Below are positions 43,613 through 52,351 of a DNA stretch of 64,000 bases, piece after piece. The stretch spans positions 9,033 to 73,032 of the forward strand of contig JBNGCR010000005.1 of NCBI GenBank assembly GCA_050045915.1, written 5' to 3'. How positions within the stretch are numbered: the first letter of the stretch is position 1; each line of letters begins with the position of its first letter. Both the position numbers and the translations under genes were made by a program. This DNA is from Limnospira sp050045915 (GTDB taxonomy: Bacteria > Cyanobacteriota > Cyanobacteriia > Cyanobacteriales > Microcoleaceae). The notes below the pieces were generated by a model. The model was not told where the DNA came from. It ran no database searches and saw only the letters and a list, made by a program, of their open reading frames with translations.

Positions 43613-44782
43613 CTACAATTCCGCAGTCCTTCCCTTTTGCGGAAAAATACCAGCCGGTTTGACCTGCAAAAATGCGATAATTAAAACGAACACCAAAACC
43701 TTCGCCATGCTGGTCGTCGCGAAGAAATTCAACAGGTCGGTTAACGGCTGTAAAAATTCCACCGGAGAAATCAATAACGCCAACGTTCCCGAACCGATCA
43801 GATAGCTGACCGTTCCGATCGCCAACGCCGCGATCACCGCCCCGAACAGATTTCCGACGCCGCCAACCACCACCACCATAAACGTATCGACGATATAATT
43901 TTGACCCGTATTCGGCCCCACAGAACCCAATAATGTAATCGCACATCCGGCGATTCCCGCCAGTCCGGAACCCAATGCAAATGTCAAAGCATCGACGCGA
44001 TCGGTGGGGATGCCCAAACAGGCGCTCATGCTGCGATTTTGGGTGACAGAACGAATCCTCAGACCCCAGGTCGAACGGTTCAAAAACCAATAAATTCCCG
44101 CCAAACAAAGCAGCGTTAAAATAATAATAAAAACCCGAGAATAGGGAAGCTGAAAATTCCCCATAGCTAGACCCCCCCGCAACCAAGCCGGCGCCGTCAC
44201 GTCCACATTTCTGGCACTGAACCAGGGTTTGGTCAACACGTCTCCAAACGCCCGACCCAACAGGATACTCGCGGTTGTGGAAATTCCCGCAGATAGGACG
44301 AGTAAAAGGGCGATCGCCCAGTTGCGAATCCGTTCCCAGTCCCCCCGCCGTTTGACCACAAATAAACCGCCAAAAAAGAGTAGGCAAAATATGGCGATAC
44401 CCAACACCAAACCCCAGTTGACACTCCGCACGAATTGGCGTAAAATTAAACTAACCCCCCAAGTTGCCAACAGGGTTTCTAACGGCCGGCCGTACAAATA
44501 TCGGATCACTCCCCTTTCCAACAATAACCCCACCAAACCCGCGACGACAAACGCCACGGGGAGGGCGACGAAGATATAGATACTGAATATGGGAGTATCT
44601 TCCAGGGGTTTGAATACATTTTGTACCACGAAGGTGGCGTAGGCCCCCAGCATCATCAATTCCCCGTGGGCGAGGTTAATCACCCCCATCAGTCCGAAGA
44701 TGATCGCCAACCCCAACGCCGCGATCAATAACACCGAACCGATACTGATACCATTAAAAATGGCGATGGCAAGTTCTTGCAT
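43613..44782 (-). CDS. urtB: Urea ABC transporter permease UrtB
   Basis: 389 residues of LivH type. Key segments: LIAALGLAIIFGLMGVINLA, HGELMMLGAYATFVVQNVF near the N-terminus, then a long middle part including GDVLTKPWFSARNVDVTAP and a C-terminal half with SVTQNRSMSACLGIPTDRVD and VDTFMVVVVGGVGNLFGAVI. All standard in UrtB, the urea-specific paralogue. Gene 115 bases downstream of urtA. Confidence 0.93.
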   Translation of the reverse strand: MQELAIAIFNGISIGSVLLIAALGLAIIFGLMGVINLAHGELMMLGAYATFVVQNVFKPLEDTPIFSIYIFVALPVAFVVAGLVGLLLERGVIRYLYGRPLETLLATWGVSLILRQFVRSVNWGLVLGIAIFCLLFFGGLFVVKRRGDWERIRNWAIALLLVLSAGISTTASILLGRAFGDVLTKPWFSARNVDVTAPAWLRGGLAMGNFQLPYSRVFIIILTLLCLAGIYWFLNRSTWGLRIRSVTQNRSMSACLGIPTDRVDALTFALGSGLAGIAGCAITLLGSVGPNTGQNYIVDTFMVVVVGGVGNLFGAVIAALAIGTVSYLIGSGTLALLISPVEFLQPLTDLLNFFATTSMAKVLVFVLIIAFLQVKPAGIFPQKGRTAEL

Positions 44783-44897
44783 TTTTTAATCTTAAAAACA
44801 ACCGCAAAGGGACAGAGCTGAATCCTCCGATTTCCGTGAAAAAATGGGAGAAGGGGAAATCACATTCCCCTTTCTTCCCGCCATCAATTATCGAGAT

Positions 44898-46235
44898 TTA
44901 AACCCCGTCCATTTGGAATTTTTCGCCCTTGGCGGGGTCAGTCCAGTCGCAGGCGTAACCCTTCGTACTGGGGACGTATTGATTCCACGCGATCGGCTGT
45001 ACCGGACCGTCGGACGCCCAGACAATATCGAACATCCCATCATCCCGAACCTGTCCGATTCGCACGGTTTTGGACAGGTGGTGGTTGGGGTTAATTGTCA
45101 CCAACCCTTCCGGGGCCTGTAATTGCTGGCCGATCGCCGCCGCCCTCACCGCTTCGAGATCGTCCGCCGTCCCCGCCTGTTCCACCGCCTGTTTCCACAG
45201 GTAAACCATGATATAGGCGGCTTCCATCGGGTCATTCGTCACCCGATCCTGGCCGTATTTATTCTTAAACGCCTCCACCCAAGTTTGATTCTCCGGAGTA
45301 TCGACAGTTTGGAAATAATTCCAGGCGGCGTAGTGGTCTTTCAGAAACTCCGGCCCGATCTGCCGCACTTCTTCCTCGGCGATACTCACCGACATCACCG
45401 GGTACAAATCCGGCGTCAGTCCCGCTCCCTGCAACTGTTTAAAAAAGGCGACGTTGCTATCTCCGTTGAGGCTGTTAAAAATCACGCCTCCATTCGGCAA
45501 CGCCTGCTTAATTTTGGTGATGATCGCCGTAACTTCCGTATTTCCCAAGGGCAGATAATCTTCGCCGACCGTCGTTCCACCTTTGGCGTTGAGTTGTTCT
45601 TTAATAATGGTATTAGCCGTGCGGGGAAAAACGTAGTCGGAGCCGACCAAAAAGAATTCCGTACCCTTATTTTCTAACAGCCAATCCACCGCCGGCTCGA
45701 TTTGTTGATTCAGTGCGGCTCCGGTGTAGAAAATATTCTTGGAACACTCCTGCCCTTCGTATTGGACGGGATACCACAACATATGGTTTTTGGTTTCAAA
45801 GACATCCTTGACCGCCTTGCGGCTGGCGGAAGTCCAGCATCCGAAAACCGTCACCACTCCATCTTGATCGATGAGTTTTTCGGCTTTTTCCGCAAATGTC
45901 GGCCAGTCGGAAGCCCCATCTTCAACCACCGCTTCGATCCGTTTGCCCAACACGCCGCCGTTGGCATTGATCTCCTCGATCGCCATTTTTTCAGCTTCCA
46001 CGACGGTGGTTTCGCTGATCGCCATCGTCCCACTCAAAGAATGCAAAATCCCGACTTTGATCGTGTCGCCGTTGGCCGTGCTGGCTGTGGTTGCGTCGGG
46101 GGTTTCGGCTGTCGTTCCGTCCGTCGTTTCGCCCGTGGTTTCGGCGGCATTTCCGCAGGCTTTCAAAAACAGACTGCCACCCAACGCGGCAGATCCGTAC
46201 AATAAAAACTTCCGTCTTCCTAATCCTTGGCTCAT
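44898..46235 (-). CDS. urtA: Urea ABC transporter substrate-binding protein UrtA
   Basis: 445 residues. The N-terminus has a twin-arginine-type signal (GRRKFLLYGSAALGG) ending in LKAC, a lipobox, followed by a Thr-rich linker (AETTGETTDGTTAETP). The mature part is a Leu/Ile/Val-type binding protein with KVGILHSLSGTMAISE, GVVTVFGCWTSASRKAVKDV, and the UrtA-typical MLWYPVQYEGQECSKNIFYT, plus ending KGYACDWTDPAKGEKFQMDG. The urea-type sequence Y-P-x-Q-Y-E-G is characteristic of UrtA over amino-acid binders. First gene of the cluster, transcribed from the NtcA-type promoter at 46536-46577. Confidence 0.95.
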   Translation of the reverse strand: MSQGLGRRKFLLYGSAALGGSLFLKACGNAAETTGETTDGTTAETPDATTASTANGDTIKVGILHSLSGTMAISETTVVEAEKMAIEEINANGGVLGKRIEAVVEDGASDWPTFAEKAEKLIDQDGVVTVFGCWTSASRKAVKDVFETKNHMLWYPVQYEGQECSKNIFYTGAALNQQIEPAVDWLLENKGTEFFLVGSDYVFPRTANTIIKEQLNAKGGTTVGEDYLPLGNTEVTAIITKIKQALPNGGVIFNSLNGDSNVAFFKQLQGAGLTPDLYPVMSVSIAEEEVRQIGPEFLKDHYAAWNYFQTVDTPENQTWVEAFKNKYGQDRVTNDPMEAAYIMVYLWKQAVEQAGTADDLEAVRAAAIGQQLQAPEGLVTINPNHHLSKTVRIGQVRDDGMFDIVWASDGPVQPIAWNQYVPSTKGYACDWTDPAKGEKFQMDGV

Positions 46236-46535
46236 AATAAATAATGGGTACTCCAGAAGATGTGTTGAAAATTTTATCCGTTAATTTTACATTTTTAGCG
46301 GTATGACTTCAATCCTCACTCTCGATCAACAATGATGCTACGCAGATCCGATTGATTCGAGTCCGAAACTGCGATTTTACACGGGTGGAACTCGGCGCAC
46401 AATCTGAGGATTTTGGATTCGATCCGGTTCGCCAAATCGATCTAAGTAAGTCTACCCAATCTCATCCTCATTTTACTGTTCAGTAATACCACCAATCTGC
46501 AACTGATTGACGGTGAAATTTTAGGCTGGTGTCGT

Positions 46536-46577
46536 ATCCTAGAACAACTCAATATAAAAAAAAGTAATCAAAGATAC
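46536..46577 (-). promoter_or_regulatory. NtcA-activated promoter of the urt operon
   Basis: On the minus strand, GTA-N8-TAC (46577-46564) is followed after exactly 22 bases by TAGGAT (46541-46536), i.e. the consensus GTAN8TACN22TAN3T. NtcA is the cyanobacterial global nitrogen regulator that activates urt genes in other species. The transcript would start near 46530, giving a leader of about 290 bases before urtA. Site is read directly; activation is inferred from the family. Confidence 0.85.
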
Positions 46578-46819
46578 TGTTTTTGAGGGCATCGTTGCGA
46601 TCGCACCTCCCCAAGCCGATCCGGGCTTCAAGATGAGGGGAGTACCCAACCCGCACTCACCCTGAGAAAAAACACCTTATTTCCGACTCTAAAATAAGCT
46701 CGGCGATCGATACAGATGATCGCCCCCCAAAAATTTCGCCCGCCCCGATCGCGCGATCGCCTGTCGGACGTCCCGCCGAAAACTTATACTGGGAATGTCG
46801 AATTTGGATATTAGTAACG

Positions 46820-47113
46820 ATGAAAAATAACTCCCGGGGCCGCTTGGTTTGGAATCACTCCACCCACCTGCAGGGCTTGATCCCCGTACTCGATCGCCTC
46901 ACCCACCACGACGGAATTCAAACCATTACCCCCGGCGTGATCACGAAGGTCAAGGGACACTGCCCCCACATGAAATTGAGAGTTTCCGTCCCCATCCGGG
47001 GCGGCTTTAAAGTGCTCGCCAGAGCCGGAAAGACGGTTCAGGAAGTGTTTTTTATCACCAGTCTTTCGCAGCCGGAACTCGAAGGCGCGATCGCAAATGC
47101 TTTAAGAAAATAA
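46820..47113 (+). CDS. DUF2103 domain-containing protein
   Basis: 97 residues. Basic, compact protein matching the cyanobacterial DUF2103 family: RLVWNHSTHLQGLIPVLDRL, PGVITKVKGHCPHMKLRVSV, GFKVLARAGKTVQEVFFI. The conserved H and C residues (HSTH, GHCPH) suggest a metal- or nucleic-acid-binding role, but none is established. Its start is 242 bases from the divergent urt promoter, with a HIP1-rich stretch between. Confidence 0.85.
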   Translation: MKNNSRGRLVWNHSTHLQGLIPVLDRLTHHDGIQTITPGVITKVKGHCPHMKLRVSVPIRGGFKVLARAGKTVQEVFFITSLSQPELEGAIANALRK

Positions 47114-47143
47114 TTTTATAGCTGTGATTGATCGCGCTGTGGG

Positions 47144-47178
47144 CGGGAGTCGGGAGTCGAGAGTCGGGAGTCGGGAGA
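47144..47178. repeat. gggagtc tandem repeat
   Basis: About five gggagtc units with one variant (gagagtc). Same unit as at 5894, 18234 and 61669. Confidence 0.8.
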
Positions 47179-47321
47179 ACTCAAAACCCCTTTGAATCAA
47201 AATTGTGGCGTTTTCAAATCCCCCTCGATTTGTCAATACGCTTTGGCTCATCGCGATATCAGCTTTCGGCAATCATAGCATCCGATTTGAGAACCCCGAT
47301 CGCCCCCAGTGGTCGGGGTTT

Positions 47322-48065
47322 TCAACCCAACGGTTTTTGAGCCGCAACCCCCACCGGACGGGGGAAGCAGTCCGGGGTGGGTTTGACCTTCCGCAAGTAG
47401 ACGCAGTGGCGGACGCCCCCGCTCAAGGGCGTTTCAAACCCTTCCACCGACTCCAGCACGCCCCCCAATTGGCCGATCGCACGTTGGATCTCCTTTTGTT
47501 CCACCTCCGTCCACTGTCCCCGATAGAGAACCGCCGTCCCGCCCATTTTCAATAAGGGCAAACTATATTCGGCACAAACCGACGCCGCCGCCACGGCTCG
47601 CAGCGTCACCAAATCGTAAGTTTCGCGATGTTCCGACATCTGGGCGATCGCTTCGGCCCTCCCCACGACGGGAAACGCCCTCTCGATCCCCAACTCCGCC
47701 ACGATTGTCTGCAAAAATGCCACCTTTTTACCCGTACTGTCGAGCAACGTCACTTCGGACTCCGGAATCGCGATCGCGATCGGCAGACCCGGAAACCCCG
47801 CCCCCGTACCAATATCGATGATTTTCAAATGGGAATATCCCCCCGACAGCCAGGGGACGACCCCCCGCAGCGAATCCCACAGGTGCTTCTCCCAAAACTC
47901 CTCCGGCTCGGTGATGCGGGTCAAATTCAACCGCCGATTCCCCGCCAAAATCCGTTCGTATAAACTTTGAAACATCTCCCGCTGGCGATCGCTCGGCATC
48001 CACCCCAACGTCTCGACCCACCGCGCTTCCATCCCCGGCAAAAGTAAACCTCCAGTCTTATCCAT
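47322..48065 (-). CDS. rsmG: 16S rRNA (guanine-527-N7)-methyltransferase RsmG
   Basis: 247 residues. Family features: NRRLNLTRITEPEEFWEKHL, the SAM motif IIDIGTGAGFPGLPIAIAIP, LLDSTGKKVAFLQTI and VTLRAVAAAS (the conserved region equivalent to the TARA motif). Methylates N7 of G527 in 16S rRNA. The start could also be the Met at residue 12 (GMEARWVETLG); the first Met is kept. The C-terminal 20 residues (PDCFPRPVGVAAQKPLG) are beyond the family core. Confidence 0.93.
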   Translation of the reverse strand: MDKTGGLLLPGMEARWVETLGWMPSDRQREMFQSLYERILAGNRRLNLTRITEPEEFWEKHLWDSLRGVVPWLSGGYSHLKIIDIGTGAGFPGLPIAIAIPESEVTLLDSTGKKVAFLQTIVAELGIERAFPVVGRAEAIAQMSEHRETYDLVTLRAVAAASVCAEYSLPLLKMGGTAVLYRGQWTEVEQKEIQRAIGQLGGVLESVEGFETPLSGGVRHCVYLRKVKPTPDCFPRPVGVAAQKPLG

Positions 48066-48100
48066 CTAACAATCAAACCCCAATTATTAATTGTTAATTG

Positions 48101-48754
48101 TTAATTATTAATTGTTAATTGTTCCGCTTCGGTGGGTCGCAACTGTCCGCGATCGAGACTCCAGCAGCGATCGGCGATTCTCACCATATCCTCCGCGTCG
48201 TGGGTCACCACCAACAGCGTCCAGTGAGATTTCAACTTTTCCAACAAACCCACCAACTGCTGCCGCATCGACCAATCCAACCCCGCCGTCGGTTCGTCCA
48301 ACATCAACAAATGGGGTTGGCGGATCAGTTGCACCGCCAAAGCCAACCGCCGCTGCTGTCCGCCGCTGAGGGAGTGGGGTGGCGTTTGCAGGGAAATGCC
48401 ACTCAAACCCACCTCCGCCAGAGCCCGTTCCATCTGCTCCTGTCCGATTTCCGGGTGTCCGAGCCGCAACTCCTCCAAAATCGAGCCGCCGCAAAAATGG
48501 CGTTCCGGGAACTGGAACACCAACCCCGCCAGTTGCGGCAAATGTTCCGACGTCAACTCCTGTTCTCGCCAGCGGATGTCCCCTTTAGTTTGTTGCGCCA
48601 GACCCGCCAAAATTTCCAGTAGCGTACTCTTGCCGGAACCGCTGCGACCGACGATCAAACCCATCTGCTGGGGGGCGAGTTCCAAATTCACGTTATCGAG
48701 GATCGGAGCTGTGCAAGCCGCCGGATGATAGAGCAAATTTCTGATATAAAGCAT
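48101..48754 (-). CDS. ABC transporter ATP-binding protein, ECF-type/CbiO-like
   Basis: 217 residues from ATG 48754 (MLYIRNLLYHP); ATG 48784 would add ten residues. Walker A GLIVGRSGSGKSTLLEIL, Q-loop GLVFQFPERHFCGG, signature LSGGQQRRLALAVQLI and Walker B LLMLDEPTAGLDW. The FQFPE sequence (with HF after it) is typical of the energy-coupling-factor ATPases. No membrane T or S component is adjacent, though ECF components may be scattered in cyanobacteria. Last residues TINN are encoded by the AT-rich spacer repeat attaattgttaat, which the gene runs into. Substrate unknown. Confidence 0.88.
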   Translation of the reverse strand: MLYIRNLLYHPAACTAPILDNVNLELAPQQMGLIVGRSGSGKSTLLEILAGLAQQTKGDIRWREQELTSEHLPQLAGLVFQFPERHFCGGSILEELRLGHPEIGQEQMERALAEVGLSGISLQTPPHSLSGGQQRRLALAVQLIRQPHLLMLDEPTAGLDWSMRQQLVGLLEKLKSHWTLLVVTHDAEDMVRIADRCWSLDRGQLRPTEAEQLTINN

Positions 48755-48911
48755 ATAAGATATCTTTGATATTGGTATTGGCATTTAAACCGGGCGGAGC
48801 TTGGCAAAACCCGTCAAAGATTATAGCATCGGCAGAGGGTCATCTGCCGGGGGGAAACTGCCCGAACCGCCCGCCGATCGTCGCCCACCTTCGACTTCTG
48901 GAAAGACTGCC

Positions 48912-49913
48912 ATGATCGCCCTATCCCGCCATTTTAAATCGATGCGATGCCGCATTGTCGCCCTCCTGAGTGTCGCCCCGATCGCGATCGCCCTTTCGGG
49001 TGGGGTTACCACCGCCGCCGATCCCTTCCGAACCGAGAACCCTCGGGCGATCGGAGAAACGACGGAAGCCGCATTTCGAGCCATGTTCGAGCGGGGAAAC
49101 TACCTCGAAGCCGAACGGTATCTCCAACAGGCGGAAGGCGCCGAACCGGGGGAACCGATGATTTACGCCCTGCAAGCGGCCCTCGCCTACCAGGATGAAA
49201 ACTGGGAGATGCTCGAGCGTCACGCCGAGCGCACCCTGGAAACCGCGATCGCCCTCACCCCCACGGACCCCCTGCGGGGCAATTTGTATCAGGCGGTGGG
49301 ACACTTTTTGCAGGGAGCCCACATCGTCGAAACCGAGGGAACCCTGCGAGGTGCCCCCCGAGCCTTGGAAAAGTTGCAGACGGTATTGCAATTGATGAAC
49401 GCCGCCGAGCAAGTCGATCCGGACGATCCGGAACTGAATCTGCTCAAGGGATATATGGATTTATTTTTGGGTTTGAATTTGCCCTTTGCCGATCCGATGG
49501 CAGCCGTTGATCGCCTGGAACGCTACGCGGGTCCGCCCTACCTCGCCCGCTGGGGAATGGCGATCGCCTACCGAGATTTAGACCAGTTTCAAAAGGCGTT
49601 AGATTTGGTCAACGCAGCCCTGGAAGAAATCCCCGACCACCCGGAATTGTTCTATTTGAAAGCCCAGATTTTGGGGTCGTTGGCGAAGGAAAAAAATAAC
49701 GATCCGCAACTGTTAAATGCGGCCAATACCAGCTTTCAGATCGCCCTGGCTAAACCCCAGCAGCTCCCCAAGCGCACCGTCGCCCAGATCTTTTACGAAC
49801 AGTGCAAAATCCTCGTCCGCATCGACAGCCGCGATCGCCCCTGCGACCCCCTGCGCGATTCGATCAAAGCCACGGACGGACTCTGGGGACCGGCTCAACT
49901 GCCGCCCATGTGA
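48912..49913 (+). CDS. TPR-repeat secreted protein (Sll0314/Alr1548-like family)
   Basis: 333 residues from ATG 48912; the frame extends upstream to a TTG at 48801 but without family-like sequence. Residues 1-35 are a signal peptide (RIVALLSVAPIAIALSGGV, cleavage near TTAA-DP). The rest is helical repeats of the TPR kind (AAFRAMFERGNYLEAERYLQ, LALAYQDENWEMLERHAE-like, MAIAYRDLDQFQKALDLVN) and ends GLWGPAQLPPM. The conserved Cys/Arg-rich segment YEQCKILVRIDSRDRPCDPL matches this cyanobacterial family. It has no known function beyond probable protein-protein interaction in the periplasm. Confidence 0.82.
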   Translation: MIALSRHFKSMRCRIVALLSVAPIAIALSGGVTTAADPFRTENPRAIGETTEAAFRAMFERGNYLEAERYLQQAEGAEPGEPMIYALQAALAYQDENWEMLERHAERTLETAIALTPTDPLRGNLYQAVGHFLQGAHIVETEGTLRGAPRALEKLQTVLQLMNAAEQVDPDDPELNLLKGYMDLFLGLNLPFADPMAAVDRLERYAGPPYLARWGMAIAYRDLDQFQKALDLVNAALEEIPDHPELFYLKAQILGSLAKEKNNDPQLLNAANTSFQIALAKPQQLPKRTVAQIFYEQCKILVRIDSRDRPCDPLRDSIKATDGLWGPAQLPPM

Positions 49914-50237
49914 GGTGTGGGGTGTGGGGTGTGGGGAATAGGGAATAGGGAATAGGGAATCGGGAATAGGGAATCGGGAATAAGGCTTGCGCCCTTGGGA
50001 GTTAATTCCCAAGCGGTGCGGATATTCAACCGGATTTGATATTAAACCTGATATAGCAGTGCGCGCTCGTCTGTTTACAGTTTCCTCAGAGGGACAAACC
50101 TTTAAACCCTGATGTCGAGGGAATTTCCCCTCCCTACACCCTACACCCTACACCCTACACCCCCTCTAGCAGCGCTATAATTTGGAACAAAAATTTGTTA
50201 TAATAGAATGTGAAATAGTGCCAAATTAAAATTGATT
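49914..50237. repeat. Intergenic repeats: gtgtgggg, aatagggaatcggg, inverted element, ccctaca array
   Basis: Three gtgtggg units (49916-49935), about eight gggaata/gggaatc units (49936-49982), an element at 49983-50043 whose inverted counterpart is at 5964-6048, and a ccctaca tandem array near 50133-50162. No gene in these 324 bases. Confidence 0.8.
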
Positions 50238-50690
50238 ATGGATGTCAAGTTTCGGGAATGCAATCCCTTCGATATTTGGATCTGGTTGCGGTTCGAGACG
50301 GTTCCCGCTCCGATGGAACGGCAGTATATTGAAGAGGTGTTCGACTCCTGGTTTTTGCTGGGGAAATTGGGGGGGTTCAACGCGGAGAACTTGCAGGTTC
50401 AGGAGGCGGGGGTCGATCTCAATTATATGACCTACGATAGCGATCGCGCCGGGGAAAGTTTGATGGCCCTCATGCACAACATGGGGGAGGTCGAATATCA
50501 GGGAGTTTGGGCGCGATGCTGGTTCGATATGGGGACGAGCGACGCCTTCGCCCTGGACGTTTTGATCAATGCATTTGATCGCTTAAATCGGGAATATGTG
50601 GTGATCGAGGAACTGATTGTCGGGGGACAGAATGCAGATTGGGTCGGCGATCGCGATCGCCACGAACCGGATTTCGTCGATTACAATTAG
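50238..50690 (+). CDS. DUF3531 family protein
   Basis: 150 residues from ATG 50238; a TTG start lies two codons upstream. Matches the cyanobacterial/plastid DUF3531 family: MDVKFRECNPFDIWIWLRFE, ERQYIEEVFDSWFLLGKLGG, VWARCWFDMGTSDAFALDVL. Conserved Trp-rich core with acidic end (HEPDFVDYN). No known function. The NUDIX gene starts 28 bases after its stop, and the next gene 18 bases beyond that one, so three genes may form one transcription unit. Confidence 0.86.
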   Translation: MDVKFRECNPFDIWIWLRFETVPAPMERQYIEEVFDSWFLLGKLGGFNAENLQVQEAGVDLNYMTYDSDRAGESLMALMHNMGEVEYQGVWARCWFDMGTSDAFALDVLINAFDRLNREYVVIEELIVGGQNADWVGDRDRHEPDFVDYN

Positions 50691-50718
50691 GGGCGATCAC
50701 GCTGACATTTTCGAGGCT

Positions 50719-51147
50719 ATGGCTAAACACAAAATTCGGGTGCTGGCATTAGGATTGGTACGGGAGGGCGATCGCGTCTTTGTCTCCCAAGGATACGACT
50801 CCAAAAAACAGGAAACCTTCTACCGCGCCTTGGGGGGAGGGGTGGATTTTGGCGAAAATAGCCAGGATGCCCTGCGGCGGGAGTTCAGGGAGGAACTTGG
50901 CGCCGAAATTGCCGATATCGAATATTTGGGTTGCCTCGAAAGTATTTTTGTCTATAATGACAAACAAGGCCATGAAATCATTCAACTATACCGCTGTCGG
51001 TTCATCGATCGCCAATTTTATGAAACCGAGTCAGTGAGCTTCAAGGAAGGCGATCGCGAAAAATTAGCCATTTGGGTGCCCATCTCTCGATTCCAGTCGG
51101 GCGAATTAAAACTCGTCCCCGACGACTTCCTTAACTACCTCGATTAA
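50719..51147 (+). CDS. NUDIX hydrolase
   Basis: 142 residues from ATG 50719 (MAKHKIRVLALGLVREGDRV). The NUDIX box is complete: the run GGGVDFGENSQDALRREF followed by REELGAEI, giving G-x5-E-x7-REUxEExGU. The frame extends further upstream to 50617, but there it overlaps the DUF3531 gene, so the internal ATG is chosen. NUDIX enzymes hydrolyse nucleoside diphosphate derivatives; the substrate is not predictable. Confidence 0.9.
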   Translation: MAKHKIRVLALGLVREGDRVFVSQGYDSKKQETFYRALGGGVDFGENSQDALRREFREELGAEIADIEYLGCLESIFVYNDKQGHEIIQLYRCRFIDRQFYETESVSFKEGDREKLAIWVPISRFQSGELKLVPDDFLNYLD

Positions 51148-51165
51148 GTCGGCACACTTTTGGTT

Positions 51166-52131
51166 ATGAATTACTTCGTCGCTTCGCCGCCCCAATCTTG
51201 GGCGGCTGCCAACCTGGAGTTCGATACCTTCATGCTCCAATTCACCGCCTTAGAAGGGGTCGCCATCGAGGAAAACTACAGCGTCCGCGATCGGATCACG
51301 GCATTTCGCAAAATCTACTACAATTCCCAAACCGCCTCCCCCACCTACGGCGAAACCCCCCTTGGTGGCGGCTCGTGGAATCTTCTCATCCCCGGAGCCC
51401 ATTCCACCCCCTTGCCCTCGGGTTGGTCTTCGGCCAAATGGCGGGGGGCCGTGCAGTTTCTCCGCAGCCACCAAGCGATCCCCATTCACGGAACCTGCGT
51501 CGATATCGGACACCTATTCGCCGGAGCCGACGCCGGCCAATATCCCGATGCCGTTAACCTCGCCGGCGGTTTGGTGCGGATGCGTTCCAATCAGGAAGCC
51601 GCCACCTTTGTCGGCGATCTCGGCAGCGTGGTGGTGGAATACATTTACGGAAATCCCGCCCCCTTCGCAGACATTGCCAAGATGCGATCGCCCCTGTTAG
51701 AAACCTACTACGACGGCGACAAAGGGCGTATCGGTGCAGCCGACATGGCGGGAAATGCCGACTCCTACGCCATCCACTTCGACCGGGCCAAAACCCTCAC
51801 CCAAACCTTACTGGAATATTACACCGCACCGTCCGACGGCGCCGGGCGCCGCTACCGAACCTTCGCCCAAAAAATCGGCCTGGGAACCCTCGACAGCGGC
51901 CGTTTTTCCGGAGACACCCCGGACTGGCGGCGGGAGTTGCAGGAACAGGTTTTCAACGCCGCCCTCGCCTACGCCGCCGCCACGGGACGGCGGGGCGATG
52001 TCGTCCTACTTCTGGCCAATCCCGCCCCCGACATCTTGGGACTGACCCCCCGACAGGCCTATTGGAATGTGGCCCGCTGGGTGGTAGACCTGTTCGTGAT
52101 CCGAATAGCCCAGTTTGCGAGTCAGGATTGA
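51166..52131 (+). CDS. Unknown protein with conserved-looking H/D motifs, possible hydrolase
   Basis: 321 residues from ATG 51166; the frame begins at 51160. I do not recognise the family. Distinctive parts: SVRDRITAFRKIYYNS, IPIHGTCVDIGHLFAGADAG, AATFVGDLGSVVVEYIYG, MRSPLLETYYDGDKGRIGAA and DMAGNADSYAIHFD. The H-x-x-C-x-D-x-x-H group and the F-V-G-D-L-G-S segment look like metal- or catalytic-site residues. No signal peptide or membrane helix. It begins 18 bases after the NUDIX stop on the same strand, which suggests one transcription unit. Function not assigned. Confidence 0.75.
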   Translation: MNYFVASPPQSWAAANLEFDTFMLQFTALEGVAIEENYSVRDRITAFRKIYYNSQTASPTYGETPLGGGSWNLLIPGAHSTPLPSGWSSAKWRGAVQFLRSHQAIPIHGTCVDIGHLFAGADAGQYPDAVNLAGGLVRMRSNQEAATFVGDLGSVVVEYIYGNPAPFADIAKMRSPLLETYYDGDKGRIGAADMAGNADSYAIHFDRAKTLTQTLLEYYTAPSDGAGRRYRTFAQKIGLGTLDSGRFSGDTPDWRRELQEQVFNAALAYAAATGRRGDVVLLLANPAPDILGLTPRQAYWNVARWVVDLFVIRIAQFASQD

Positions 52132-52351
52132 GAACCCCAAATTCGGATACACTGGAAGGGGCGAGATGCGATCGAACCGACCCCGCCCCCGGTTTCCGGG
52201 CACTCGCTGATTTCCCTCACCCGATTCCCCATTCCCCATTCCCTATTCCCCATTAGCTTCGCCCAGCGCTATAGCATCGAGACTTCCAATCCATCGATTA
52301 TTAATTCTCAATTCTTAAAAAAACCCTTAGATGTGAAGAGGCGATCGACCC

